Counted from the first letter of the stretch, positions 45,191 to 55,883 are shown. The stretch is DNA of 64,000 bases from Pachyseris speciosa (GCA_016490735.1 JAEMWC010000212.1:889501-953500); one strand, 5' to 3'. The notes: generated from the letters alone by a model not told the origin. Numbers and translations are program-made.

Positions 45191-46249
45191 TGTGTAACAG
45201 TAAATATAAAAAAAAAATCAAACAAACTCTGTGAGATTGAGAGCTTGAGAATTATGTGGTGGTACTTACTACACTGTAGGCTCCCATGAAAGGATTCTAG
45301 ATTAACTTGTTAATCGAGTGGCCTACTAACTAGTGACATACAGCTGTACATGTCTCAGAATTTGCGAGCCAAACAACCTTTAACTCAAAAATTGCCAATA
45401 CAATTTTTTTTATTATGCATCTGAATTGCAACTCTAAAAATGTTGGTATTGGGGAGGTTGATTGAAATAAATATTAGATACAATGTACTGTATCTTTCTT
45501 AATGTCATTCCCACTTGTGAAGTTCAGCTTTTGTATTTGCAAATGACAACTAATATGCTGATTCAACACTGTAGGAAAAACTGTTTTAAGTAGCCAAAGA
45601 GGCAAGTAGAAAATGAAAACAGAATTCCCAAATCTGTTAATGTTAGTGAGTCCAGCATTAGTACACACACATGTACATGTAAATTGCATGCTTATGTATG
45701 ACAAATTTTATTTAGCAGAAAGCAATTGCTTTGACTTTTCCTTGGTCAGATAACAAAGAGAACTTTCTTTTAGAGCTTCCCTCCTTGGTGAAATCTGAAA
45801 TATTGTCATTTTTATATCTACACTGTAACCATCACAACTGCTTGAGTGACAAAACTGTCATAAAAATTTTTAATTAAGAACAACTCAATTCTTAGCAACC
45901 TCATCCAAAAATGTAATTTGCATTCTGGACCAGTTCACATAAAAACATAGCAATAGTGCAATGGCAAAATCTATGGGCAATAGGTATTACTTTCATTGGT
46001 GGCAATTCAAACCAGTTCGAAGGGCAACAGAAGGTGTGAAATTTTATGTAACCTTGTGCATCATGCAAACATATAATGTTAAGATTCGTAAACTATGTTC
46101 TTACCCTGCTCACTTTCCTAATAAACAGTAGCCATAGGCATCACAAACAAGTTATCGCAAGGAAGATAAGACCTATACTTAGTCTACAGTGTCAGGGCTC
46201 GTACACGACGATGAAAGGTGGGTACTCACAAAGGAATAGAAGATAATAA

Positions 46250-46318
46250 CAGGCTTCTTTTCGGAATTGCATAAATTGCGTTCATAACTGCGAGGATAAT
46301 TCCTCATTTGATTTAATA
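46250..46318 (+). mobile_element. SINE tail fragment
   Basis: Only the tail remains: gcgttcataactgcgaggataattcctcatttg. It matches the tails of the 35.3-kb and 37.9-kb SINE copies. Confidence 0.5.
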
Positions 46319-46794
46319 ACAGGACAAGAGGATTAGAAATTAACTGTAGAAATACACACATACCTTTATCAACGACAATAAACTTGGAATTCCGTAGCCA
46401 CCAACCTCAAGCAGCGCTTCGAAAACAAGTAAAAACCTAACGATCCTCCTCACTAACCATCCTGCGTGTAAAGAATTTTAAAAGTGACGCGAAGAAACGA
46501 TCGCAATCGTGATCTCACTTTTGATTGGTCCAGTTGAGCAGTGATTGTTGTGATAGCCAATGAGCAACGGAGGAGCAACGGTTGTCTGGTTACTAAGCAA
46601 AGCGTTCGTAGAACACAAACGAGACAGCGGTCGAGCAGTCTGGTACTTGGTGTAAGTTACTTGATTTGCTATCTGGGTCGCGACCAGGGCCGCGACACAA
46701 AATACACGAATATCGCGCGCACGGTTTTGCGATAATGAAAACGAGTTAGAGCCTTGAGCAAAACGCAGAAGAAGGCAAAAGTTTTCTAGAATAA

Positions 46795-47075
46795 ATCAAT
46801 CCGCCCTTTTTTCGAAGAGTCCAGTACGTTTCAATGTCAGTTCTTTACGTTTGTGTAAAGACACGTACAGGTGCGTAAAGACAGTTCGCTCTAAAACTAG
46901 TCTTTCTATTTTACGGTGCTCAATAAATGTAGATATTTGAGCATCTTACGATTTTATTGAATAATCTGCCCTTTTTTTTTTCGAAGAGTCCAATACGTTT
47001 CATTGTCAGTTCTTTACGTTTGTGTAAAGTCACGTACAGGTGCGTAAAGACAGTTCACCAGTTTCCGGCTTTCGT
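46795..47075. repeat. Tandem ~177-bp duplication
   Basis: The series cgcccttttttcgaagagtcca, gtcagttctttacgtttgtg, taaag[a/t]cacgtacaggtgcg, taaagacagttc appears twice (46801-46890 and 46970-47061). Further cgtaaag words continue to about 47660, in both orientations. Probably part of a transposon end. Confidence 0.65.
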
Positions 47076-47669
47076 GATGCCCCGTTTGCTTACGTAAAGG
47101 ACTGAGGTCCTTTACACGAACGAAGTTGAATGGTAAGGAAGGAATGCCTACAGCTCAGGTAATGCAGCTCAGTTTTTGACGTTATTTTTTGTAAATTTAC
47201 TCATCGAAAGTACTCCCGTACTTAATTTATAGCGCTCTGAGAAAATCGATACATGCTTTCTCGTGCCATTGATTTTGCTATCACTGCAAATATTTATTAA
47301 AGCGTTTCCTGATGTTACACTATTTTGAAACTTTTTTTGGATTTGATTCCTTGCCATGCTTTAGAACCACAACATTAGACAAAGTATGCTTTTAAGGGGA
47401 AAGTTCTGTGAATGATTTGAACTAAGGGCATTCTGGCGTTTTGCATTCCAATGTTCCTGAATACATCCTGTCAGAGTGAGTAATTCACAGCTGAGTTCAT
47501 TAATTCTTCATACTTTCTTGAAGACGCGTAAAGCGGAAAAGGCTTCGAGAGGGTCGACATGGCTCTTCTTGTTTCTGTAAAGACGCGTAAAGGAGACTAA
47601 ACGTATACACAGTCGTCAGTTACGGCTTTCGTAATGACCGGTAAATTTACGTAAAGAACGTCCCTTACC

Positions 47670-49079
47670 CTTCCGAATAGACTATTGGACGAGTTTTCTC
47701 ATTGAGTTTGCCATTACTGCAAACATATTGAACGTTTCGAGCCCGATGTCACACAGTTGTCAGACGTACTGGGTTCTTTACAGGGATTGATTCGCTGTCA
47801 CACTATAGGCGCATGACATTAGAAAACGTATGGCTTAAACAACACTTGCGAATGATTTTGGACAAAGGGTATTCGGGCGTATTCCATTCGAATATTTCAG
47901 AATACGTCACGTGTGGTGTGCGTATAGAATACTCTAGGATTCTAAGGAGTCAAGAACACGTATTCGAAGCAAGAATATTCTTGAATACTTAGCTTTTTAC
48001 GCAGTGAAAATTCCCGCAGTGGCCTGAAATTATAGACATTTTGCGCGCGGCCAAAAGGTGTGTATGTGAGGAGTGAGACATGGCGGAGAAGGCAAAAAAG
48101 CGTAAACCTGAAATTTTGCGCAGATGGCTGCCCCGGTAGTGAATCTTGGTAGTTCTCCGACATTTCTATTCCACGAAACTCACAAAAACAGAGTGACGCA
48201 CTCAACTGAGTACACGTGAATGACGTCACGACCATTCACCAGAACCCAGGCCCTTATCTAGAATTGTGAGAAAGGCCCAACTTTCGCCGCATTTTAAAAT
48301 AAGCTCCTGACTAAAAGAATCAATTAATCAATACGGAAACAAGCGTGAAAAGATCTCTCGTTACTTCCTGTTACAATAAATGACACCATACATTTGCTCA
48401 CATGTTAAAGGTAGTTGAAAACGTTGTATTTGGATTGGTGCACATTTATCATTCATTAAAACCCCGACCAATTTTGTCTTCTAGCAGGCGCTCCATCGGG
48501 TCCCTATTTTGTTGAACTTTCCAAATAAAAAGGTTGTTTTACATGCTATTAGAGGACAGAGCTCTTTTGCGAGCTACTATGACTTTAAGCTAGACTAAGG
48601 AATGTCTTCAATAGATTACAGCGGAACCTCGCCATAAAACATTTTATCCTAGTTCGTACATACGGCCACCCCGTTCATACGGCCAGCTTCTTATGCCCCG
48701 TTGATAGCCCTTTTAAAGGGTTTTCACTACATATTGTCGCTATGGTAACCTATTCCCAATGTTAAGAAGGCGACTAAAACTTGTTCATTCATGATTGCAC
48801 AATTAAATGCTAGAAAGAGCGCAAAATAATTCCAGCTACATTAGAACAGCTACATCGAAATCCCGCCAATAAATAAGCTCGCCTAAACCAACTTGACATC
48901 GATACAAACAATTTACTCCTAAGAGTCACCTTTCTTATGCCTGGCACTAAAATAGCGCTAAAATGGTTTTCACTAGGGACATTCTGCTATATTAAAAAAC
49001 CGATTAATGATCTATATGTATAACACGCTTTAGACGCCACTTTCTTGTTTAGTCACATGCAGGCGATTCGAATTCATAT
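47670..49079. other. No gene recognised
   Basis: gaatac/gtattc words at 47865-47995 are like those at 38.2 kb. The rest is featureless AT-rich sequence. Confidence 0.35.
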
Positions 49080-49452
49080 TTACCACGAGATTGAGGCGCA
49101 ATTCCTTGATCCTATGACATGCAGGCGCTTTGTTTTAACATTCTTCAGCATCCTCATATTTTCGAAGACACTGATACACAGCTCCGGCATTTGCATAGCA
49201 TCTAGCCCTTCGGGCGCCAATTTCTTCTCCGATCTCAAGCGCCCTCTTTCGACATTCGTCAAACTTCCCTTATTCACCGAGAGAATACACAGCTGCTAAA
49301 TGGTCATAACATCTTGCCTCTCCTTGTCTGTCGTCAATTTCTTTACTGATCCCAAGCTCTTTCTTTCGACATTCTTTAGCCTTGTCATAATTATTTAACG
49401 CGAGATTGACACAGTTCTTAAACTCTCATAACTTCTAGCCTCTACTCCTCCG
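49080..49452 (-). pseudogene. Decayed distal TPR repeats, locus copy 2
   Basis: In the minus strand, repeat-like segments continue beyond the open frame: KECRKKELGISKEIDDRQGE, ARCYDHLAAVY, then FDECRKRALEIGEEIGARRA and RCYANAGAVYQCLRKYEDAE. Stops and small deletions separate them. Together with copy 1 this shows that both loci have lost their distal repeats. Confidence 0.6.
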
Positions 49453-50095
49453 TTACCAGTTGATCATAAGAGCTTTCTTTTGACATTCTTCAGCAAGAGA
49501 TAGGTACACACTTGCTAAATTTGCATAACATATTGCCTCTTCTTCTCTCTCACCAGTTTCTTTATAGACCTTAAGCGCTTCCCTATAATACTTTTCAGCC
49601 TTCATATATTTAGAGCGAGATTTAGACACAATTCCTAAATTTACATAACATCTTGCCTCTCCTTCTCTGTCGCCAATTTCTTTTCTGATCACAAGCGCTT
49701 TGTTGTAATATACTTCAGCCTTATTATATACAGCGCGAGATAGATACATATTTCCTAAGTTAACATAGCATCTAGCCTCTTCTTCTCTGTCGCCAATTTC
49801 TTTATTTATCATAAGCGCTTTGTTGTAATATTCTTCAGCATTCTCACCGCGCGATTTATACACAGTTCCTAAATTATTAAAACATGCAGCTTCTCCTTCC
49901 CTGTCGCCAATTTCTATATTTATCAGAAGCGCTTTGTTGTAACATTCTTCAGCCTCCGCATATTCAGCGCGAGAGTGATACTCAATTCCTAAATTACAGA
50001 AATATCTAGCCTCTCCTTCTCTGTTTCTAATTTCTTCTTCTTTTTTTTCATCGGGTTTTTCTTCGAGAACTCTTTCATTGCCTTTTTCTTCCTCC
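49453..50095 (-). CDS. TPR-repeat protein, main exon, copy 2
   Basis: About 214 residues. After an acceptor (catttcag|gag) comes a charged start (EEEKGNERVLEEKPDEKKEE), then about five TPR units of 38-40 residues, for example CYVNLGNMYLSRAVYNKAEV and YYNKALVIRKEIGDREGEAR. One unit (SRGENAEEYYNKAL) is shortened. It is clearly paralogous to the exon at 4996-5979 but has fewer intact repeats. The TRADD-N-like exon that should precede it lies 5.8 kb upstream, beyond the inserted transposon. Confidence 0.7.
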
Positions 50096-50194
50096 TGAAA
50101 TGACTCTATGCACAAAAATAAGAAATTAAGATAAATTGAGGCGATGCCCTAATCCACCCTCTTTAATACTTCCCTGCAGAGCTTATGACCTTAC

Positions 50195-50325
50195 CTTCAG
50201 AGATATCCGCTTTCTTTGTGTGTGACATCCTCAGTAGATTGCATTGGTTGAGCCATTAATTCCAACAATTTTCTTCTAACAGCACTCCCTTTATTCTCGA
50301 GATTTGTCTCGTTGCCTTTTCTTCC
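50195..50325 (-). pseudogene. Hinge exon counterpart, copy 2
   Basis: Reads KGNETNLENKGSAVRRKLLE and QSTEDVTHK, then an extra base shifts the frame before the conserved donor (gaag|gtaaggtc). Compared with copy 1 (TKGNDTNLE...TEDITHTNEADISE) this copy is frameshifted, which argues against a functional copy-2 protein through this exon. Confidence 0.45.
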
Positions 50326-50601
50326 CGACCTTGTTTATCAATGCAAAAACGGAGAGGAGGAAGTCCAGTTCAACTGGGATTTTCGCAGCCACTAGTGGGG
50401 AAAGACCTTTTCACTCCAAGACTTTCGTCACCAGACAACTGTTGCCTGGAAATGAAAGTCTTGGAGCGAAAAGGAAACTTATATCCTGCAGAACTGAACC
50501 CAGGGGGTTGGGAGAATGGGACAGCAAGACTTCTTAATCACCAGAGTTGTTCATTTTATCTCCGTCCTGTCCCCTTACCCATTTTAACCACGTCTGGAGA
50601 C

Positions 50602-50607
50602 CACCAG
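50602..50607. other. Target-site duplication CACCAG, left
   Basis: Six bases directly outside the left end of the 5.06-kb transposon, matched exactly at 55672-55677. Confidence 0.8.
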
Positions 50608-50845
50608 TATGGTGGCCGACAACTCCCATTCAAAAATAGGGCATATTTTTTGTTTTTTACCTAAAACATGTGCATAAAAACTTTTTCGTTTAAATCAAAA
50701 CGAAAAGAAAAACGTTTTAATTTCGAAAACAAAATAAAAGTAAAAGTGAAACAAAAGAAAATCATTGTAAAAGCCGAGAGCTGCCATAGTATACCGTCAT
50801 GCTTTGCGTTAACACATGTACGGAAGGGACTGGTGGCTAGCATTT
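50608..50845. repeat. Left terminal inverted repeat
   Basis: Matches the right end in inverted orientation, including tcaaaaatagggca, gcataaaaacttttt, aacgttttaatttcgaaa, caaaagaaaatcattgtaaa, ataccgtcatgctttgcg and ttaacacatgtacggaaggg. Confidence 0.9.
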
Positions 50846-50869
50846 TCTTACCGGACTATCGAATTTAAC

Positions 50870-51570
50870 ATGGGGGATCGAGCTTGGGCAAAGTTTCAAG
50901 CCCAGATGAAACACAAACGTGCACAGAGAAAGTCAAAAGCAGATGCTGGAGGTGCTGGCATAATTCACCAACGTGGTGAATTGACAGTACAGCGCCTAAG
51001 TTCAGAGGTCTCTGGCAAGGCGCAAACGTTTAGCAGAATCGGAGCCAGGGAGTTTGTGCCATTCGCCAAGTATGAGGATTTAAAGCTAGCGAACATTAAA
51101 CTTGTCTGTGAGAAGTACTTCTCATCCACAGTTGCTAAAAGCGTTGTGTGCGATGTTCTCGCAGGTGAGCAAGGGCCGTCTTGTTCCACACTGGAACAAG
51201 TTCCTGACTTGAGACTTACACACATTCGATTCACTTAACGGGAGCTCGAACAAGACCATGTGGAGAAGTCTAATACAGTGTTTCTCACCCCAAACAACCA
51301 GAGGAAGGAAAGAGCATTTTTGAGTGTTCCCATTGCATCAACTTCTTTCGAAAAGGATTCAACAAGTGCTTGGTCACCCAAACGCATCAAGGTTTTCCCA
51401 AAGAGCCTGTCAGTGTCTGATATGATGAAGCTTGGGAAGGTCATAAGGACGAAAGCCACTACATTGATCGAGCTGTGATCCTTTGACTTAGATCCTGTGA
51501 AATGGCCCTTAACAGAAAGTACTGTAGAGTTCAATATTGAAAAGGACTCATTTGGAATAGGCGCCCCCCA
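50870..51570 (+). pseudogene. Alpha-kinase-like protein, 5' exon
   Basis: Starts at the ATG 50870, about 25 bp inside the repeat. Residues 1-120 read MGDRAWAKFQAQMKHKRAQR, FVPFAKYEDLKLANIKLVCE and VVCDVLAGEQGPSCSTLEQV, an N-terminal module I cannot name. Then comes an in-frame TAA (51236), open sequence in the same frame with FLTPNNQRKERAF and LSVSDMMKLGKVI, and an in-frame TGA (51476). After it, VEFNIEKDSFGIGA matches the N-lobe entry of alpha-kinases (residues before the usual GAFRxAY). The continuing single frame across two stops shows a formerly longer exon. Confidence 0.65.
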
Positions 51571-52128
51571 CTACAAACAGCCCACACTTTTGGAATATCA
51601 CTACCTCCTCTGTAAGATTTCTTGTTTTATTTTGAGACAATCACCCTGGGGAGGAGGGAAACTCCCACATATAGGTGATGGGTATGGATTGTGATTGGTT
51701 ATTATGTTAACCAATAGTACCTGTGAAAGGCAAAAATGAAATTACAGGTACACCCAAGTAAGCAAAATGTTACCTTTCAGGATTTCTTTAAAAATGTTCA
51801 GTAATCTTACCTTAACTTTTGTACAAGAGCCCCAACCACACCCACAGGCATTGAAACAAAATTCAGTAATGTGAAGAAAATCTAACCTACAGCCAGGGCC
51901 TGACATACCACAGGAGGCTATGTTTTACTATCACTAAACACTGTATGGGAGCATATTCAGGGTGTCACTTGGTCTTGAAATGTTTCTTGCCCAATAACGT
52001 AAATACATGAAACAAGGCCCAAGATTAGTCATGACTGCAGGTTGAAATCATTCCAACACTGAACTACAGCATATGAACAATTCTACTGATTTAAAGATCT
52101 AAGTATATAATTATTAACTTGCTCACAG

Positions 52129-52722
52129 GGCAACAAGTCAAAATGCAGGTTTTACTGGCTCCACATGGGTTGTGAAGAAATACCTGCCAGAAGCATTGAA
52201 AACAATAGAAGAAACAGGCCAGACAGTGGAGATACATACAAAAAAAGTTGTGAAGATGCACACTCTTGCCAAGAATTTTGCTGATCAGTTAAACACTGAA
52301 TTTACAGAAAAATGATCTTATAGAGTTTGGGCAAGCACTCCAGTATGGCAAGCTGTACTTTGGAAAGGAGCTAGATAATGGTGAATTTGTCACTGTTGAG
52401 GAATACATTGACGGGAACTTTGTAAAATACCTCAACAACAATGGTATGGTGTGTGTCAAAACCAGTGCGCTTTCAGAAAAGGCAGATTTGTCTTGCCCAC
52501 TTCAGTCATGAAGAGTCAAGCCATAAATTAATGGTCTTAGATATCCAGGGCACAGGCCACAAGCTACATGATCCCGAAATAGCTTCTTCAGAATTGCTTG
52601 AAAATGACGAATTCCTGTTTTGCACAGGTAACCTTTCTCAAACAGCCATTGACACTTTCATTGGCTCTCACCACTGTAGTATTTATTGCAAAAACTTACG
52701 TTTGCCAGAATTAAAGCAATAA
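52129..52722 (+). pseudogene. Alpha-kinase catalytic domain, 3' exon
   Basis: After an acceptor (gctcacag|ggc) the exon encodes the catalytic domain of the atypical alpha-kinase family (eEF2K, TRPM7, vwkA, ALPK). Blocks: STWVVKKYLPEALKTIEETG (ATP-site lysine region), VVKMHTLAKNFADQL, KLYFGKELDNGEFVTVEEYI with GNFVKYLNNNG, LAHFSHEESSHKLMVLDIQG, DPEIASSE and the glycine-poor FCTGNLSQTAI, then HHCSIYCKNL, the HxCxxxC zinc/fold motif. DIQG matches the catalytic DxQG. Frameshifts occur at ~52311 and ~52475. The stop is at 52720-52722. Confidence 0.75.
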
Positions 52723-53120
52723 GGTACGGAGTTTATCATTATACCTTTCCTGTCATTTACTATTTTGCATTTTGTGATGAATGGGCTTAAATGTTTCTTA
52801 ATCCCCAGTGCAGTTAATTGAGTACTGTTAGGTAATCTTTTAATTTTGTACATAAGTGATAGACAGTATGGCATCATCGTTTTGAAAGTTTATTGTTAAA
52901 TTATAACTACAGTTGTTGTTGCAGTTCACGAGGTTGGCATACATTTGGTCTAACCCAATGTTTTGGGTTTCAGTTGAAGGAGATAAAGAAATTTTGTTGA
53001 AATTGTTTCATGTTATAGTTATAGTTACAATATGCATTTAAGACACATTTGGTCGAGTTGCATGAATCGTGATAAATTAAAGTGTGGTCACTGAAAGTAA
53101 ACCAATTCAACGTTTACCCT

Positions 53121-53311
53121 TCACTGATCCAATAATTTCTCTTCAAGATAAAGGAATGCCTCTTGGCATTCATTAGGTTGCACGTGGTCAGGATAAGGAA
53201 TGATTTCCTCACACCTTGTTCTAAATGTAGCATCCAAGAAGTCCTCTTCAACTTGCAGAACACCAGAATGCAGTGCAGCCTCTTTAAGTTCTTCTTCTGT
53301 TATGGGCCAAC
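53121..53311 (-). CDS. IS3EU-like transposase, exon 4 (3' end)
   Basis: Follows an acceptor (gttgtag|gtt). Encodes WPITEEELKEAALHSGVLQV and a C-terminal LYLEEKLLDQ before the TGA at 53121-53123. The exon has no stops or shifts. Confidence 0.65.
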
Positions 53312-53553
53312 CTACAACATGTGAAGTGAAAATTGCATTAGTAGGCAATAAAGGAGCAGAAAACCTATAATGGGAGTAAACCACTGCATGAAAAACACCA
53401 TTTAAGTGCACTGAACTGCATTTCAGCTGTGTTAAGCAAAACTAGAGTGACCCCACATGAACCTCGGGCACATGGTGTATACAGTATAGTACATGTGCGT
53501 AAAATGCATCAACTTATATAAATGTGATATAACCATAAAAAAAATACACATAC

Positions 53554-53723
53554 CACAAGCTTCCAGACCATACATGTCTGGAAAGCTGTAGATATGATCT
53601 GGGACTCCATCTTGCAAAGCTGTATCTTTCTGTGCTCTTATTCTGTGGCTGTTCCACACAACTGTCCTGAATACATCAAGTTGTTTCTGTACCACTGGTA
53701 TCATTAGGAAAGCTAATAGCATT
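53554..53723 (-). CDS. IS3EU-like transposase, exon 3
   Basis: Between acceptor tttttag|aat and donor tgtg|gtatgt. Encodes MLLAFLMIPVVQKQLDVFRT, VVWNSHRIRAQKDTALQDGV and PDHIYSFPDMYGLEACG. The phase joins exon 2 cleanly. NSHRIR is a recurring element of this transposase family as I recall it. Confidence 0.7.
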
Positions 53724-54009
53724 CTAAAAATATAACACAAAACCAGGTCATCAAGTTCGTTATTATGACTCGGGCCAAAGGACACAAGTTATGTAAAGGC
53801 ACAAGTACACAGAAATGCATGACTGCTTAGTCTACACATGAATCCATTCACCCAGTCGATTCAGATGGTTGAGGTTCGGGAATGCACAAAATGTTGCGTT
53901 GTTTGCATAATACATGTATTTGGATGTGAACCATAGAGTTCAGCTATAGCTGACACAAAGGAGGGAAGGAGGAGTCCTTATCGTCTACATGTATTTAATA
54001 TATATCAAC

Positions 54010-54122
54010 CTGTCTCTTAATTCACTATGTGGATTGTAATAACCTTGGTCCTTTAACAAATTTAGTTGTTCCTTGAAGTATTTTTCCATTCTTTCATGGA
54101 GTTCCTTCCACCATCTCTCAAT
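54010..54122 (-). CDS. IS3EU-like transposase, exon 2
   Basis: Between acceptor ctttgtag|att and donor gacag|gttgat. Encodes IERWWKELHERMEKYFKEQL and NLLKDQGYYNPHSELRD. The glutamate in IER follows a conserved SNQ and is the likely third catalytic residue of the DDE triad, 39 residues after the second aspartate. Confidence 0.7.
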
Positions 54123-54271
54123 CTACAAAGAAAGTAAAGTTCCAGACGTTTGTCGCATTTCTTTTGTCTCATTAAGGGAATGAACACCAGACAAAGGAAA
54201 TTACAGCCCAAACTAGGTGAAAGTAACTTTTACCAGGAACATATACCGGTACATTGTACCCAGACACTTAC

Positions 54272-54458
54272 TTGATTTGAGCTTGATGGTCCATATATGA
54301 TGGAATAGCAAGGGTAATTTATATCACCATGGTTTCTTCGGAGAAAGGCATGTATTGTTGCCATTGTACCAGTCTCTGTGCCTTTGTCCAACCTTATCAT
54401 GGACGGAATAACTCTGGTCTCGTACAAATATTCCAAGTACCAATGGCCGATGACCTTA
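54272..54458 (-). CDS. IS3EU-like transposase, exon 1 distal part
   Basis: The part of exon 1 beyond the MITE. It encodes KVIGHWYLEYLYETRVIPSM, IRLDKGTETGTMATIHAFLR and INYPCYSIIYGPSSSNQ, then a donor (caa|gtaagtg). LDKGTE carries the second catalytic aspartate of an integrase-type RNase H fold. With the MITE and one TTA removed the frame is continuous with 54789-55360. Confidence 0.75.
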
Positions 54459-54788
54459 TGCACATGTCATCGGCTTCCCCGTGGGGTCGACCCCCGGGCT
54501 AACCAGGGGGATTGTAAAATCAAGCAAGCAAACTTGAGGAATTTCCCCGGGGGATCGGGAATCTCTCAAAACAAAGTCCCCTGGGTGAGTTGTCCTTCAG
54601 TTGAAAATCCTCATGACATCCTTTTCAAACTCGAGAATTTCCCCACCCCCTAATCTTTGATCGTAAAACAATGTCAAGATTTTCCCCTACCCTCGCGCAA
54701 AGAATCCCATCCACCTCCTTGTATTCCCCTACATATCTCCCTGGTAGGCCCGGGGGTCGACCCCACGGGGAAGCCGATGACATGTGCA
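54459..54788. mobile_element. Harbinger-like MITE, copy 2, inside the transposase exon
   Basis: 330 bp, with the same terminal repeats as the 34.3-kb copy (tgcacatgtcatcggcttcc and its complement) and TTA on both sides (54456-54458, 54789-54791). The interior is also shared (ctaatctttgatcgtaaaac, aatgtcaagattt). The insertion separates codons for SNSNP and KVIG, so the target was clearly an intact coding exon. Confidence 0.9.
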
Positions 54789-55360
54789 TTAGGGTTGCTG
54801 TTAGTGACCCAGACGCGTTGCCACAATAGGTTCCTACTAGCATTATCGATGCAACCGTAAGCCGCTAACGGGAAAGGGCTATTTTGATACCCCATTAGTT
54901 TGTCATGCCCATCCAATGAATGAACAAAGTTGGGTCCTTTAGAACTAAAACTGCCTTTAGTTTTGGCTTTCTCCTTGCCAACTGGTCCACGGGCTTCCAG
55001 ACCCTTTGGGTCAAGATCATACATTGCTGCATGAACTAAATCACGTGGAACGTTGAGCTCATGGTCTTGTCGAACTTTGTGATACATTGCTCTATATCCA
55101 AGCAGTTTTCCTGGCCCGTCAAGCCCCTTCTTACCAGCTTCTTTCACTGTGTCCACTGACACATTCTTGTCGTGGTAGTAAATGTCGAAGTAACGGAGGC
55201 GTTTGTCGAGAGTACGAAGGCTCCATGCGTACTGGGCAAAGGCCCTTGTCAAAAAATCTAAAATTTCCTCTCGTTGAAGACCCTGTTTTACGTATTTAAA
55301 CATTTCTTCTTTGAGAAACATGTCGTCCTTCCAACTATCATTGCGAAAGTACGCCGCCAT
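54789..55360 (-). CDS. IS3EU-like DDE transposase, exon 1 proximal part
   Basis: Starts with MAAYFRNDSWKDDMF just inside the right terminal repeat. An N-terminal helical part (LQREEILDFLTRAFAQYAWS, LRTLDKRLRYF) resembles a helix-turn-helix DNA-binding region. GKLLGYRAMYHKVRQDHELN follows, then the catalytic core begins with VHSLDGHDKLMGYQNSPFPL and AAYGCIDNASRNLLWQRVWV. SLDG holds the first catalytic aspartate. The family is the integrase-core type found in multicopy cnidarian and fish transposons. All segments together would give about 409 residues with consistent phases. The only damage is the MITE. Confidence 0.8.
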
Positions 55361-55365
55361 CTTTC

Positions 55366-55671
55366 AAGCAATACTAGCTACCAGTCCCTTCCGTACATGT
55401 GTTAACGCAAAGCATGACGGTATACTACGGCAGCTTTTTTATTTTGAAAATTTCAACGGCAGTTTTCGGCCATGGACTCATTTCTTTTACTTTTACAATG
55501 ATTTTCTTTTGTTTCACTTTTACTTTTATTTTGATTTCGAAATTAAAACGTTTTTCTTTTCATTTCAATTAAAAAAAGTTTTTATGCATATGTTTTTGGT
55601 AAAAAAAAAAAAAAAAAAAAAAAAGAAAAAAAAATTGCCCTATTTTTGAATGGCAACTGTCGGCCACCATA
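55366..55671. repeat. Right terminal inverted repeat
   Basis: Inverted counterpart of 50608-50845, with a poly(A)/(T) run at 55602-55634 and an extra ~50-bp segment at 55440-55490 absent from the left repeat. Confidence 0.9.
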
Positions 55672-55677
55672 CACCAG
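55672..55677. other. Target-site duplication CACCAG, right
   Basis: Exact match to 50602-50607. Confidence 0.8.
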
Positions 55678-55883
55678 AAAAGGGGACGTATTTACTAGGT
55701 GTCTTTATGTTTATGAATTTCTTGATTTGATTTAAAATCTGCGCTAATAGAAGAGAACATTCAGATGTGGGGATTAAGGTATGGTTGACAGGAGCGTTTT
55801 CGATCCGAGAAAATCACTCGTTTTCTAGACTATATACTAAGAATAAAGGAAACGGATTATATATTGGAAGCACGAAAATTTAC

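Larger units (their letters stand above)
50608..55671. mobile_element. Complete-ended IS3EU-like transposon carrying an alpha-kinase gene
   Basis: A 5,064-bp element with both termini present. The ends read tatggtggccgaca in inverted orientation and stay alignable for ~240 bp (left) and ~300 bp (right, with an extra ~50-bp segment and poly(A)). The 6-bp flanking repeat and TAY start fit what I recall of the eukaryotic IS3EU superfamily. Two genes converge: an alpha-kinase-like gene on plus, starting just inside the left repeat, and a spliced DDE transposase on minus, starting just inside the right repeat. It sits inside the TRADD-N/TPR locus copy 2, between TRADD-N and hinge exons. Damage: a 330-bp MITE in the transposase and stops/frameshifts in the kinase, so this copy is inactive. 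Confidence 0.85.

Noticed and set aside
55311..55649. 112-codon plus-strand frame ending in poly-Lys
   Set aside because: It is the right terminal inverted repeat of the transposon plus its poly(A) run.
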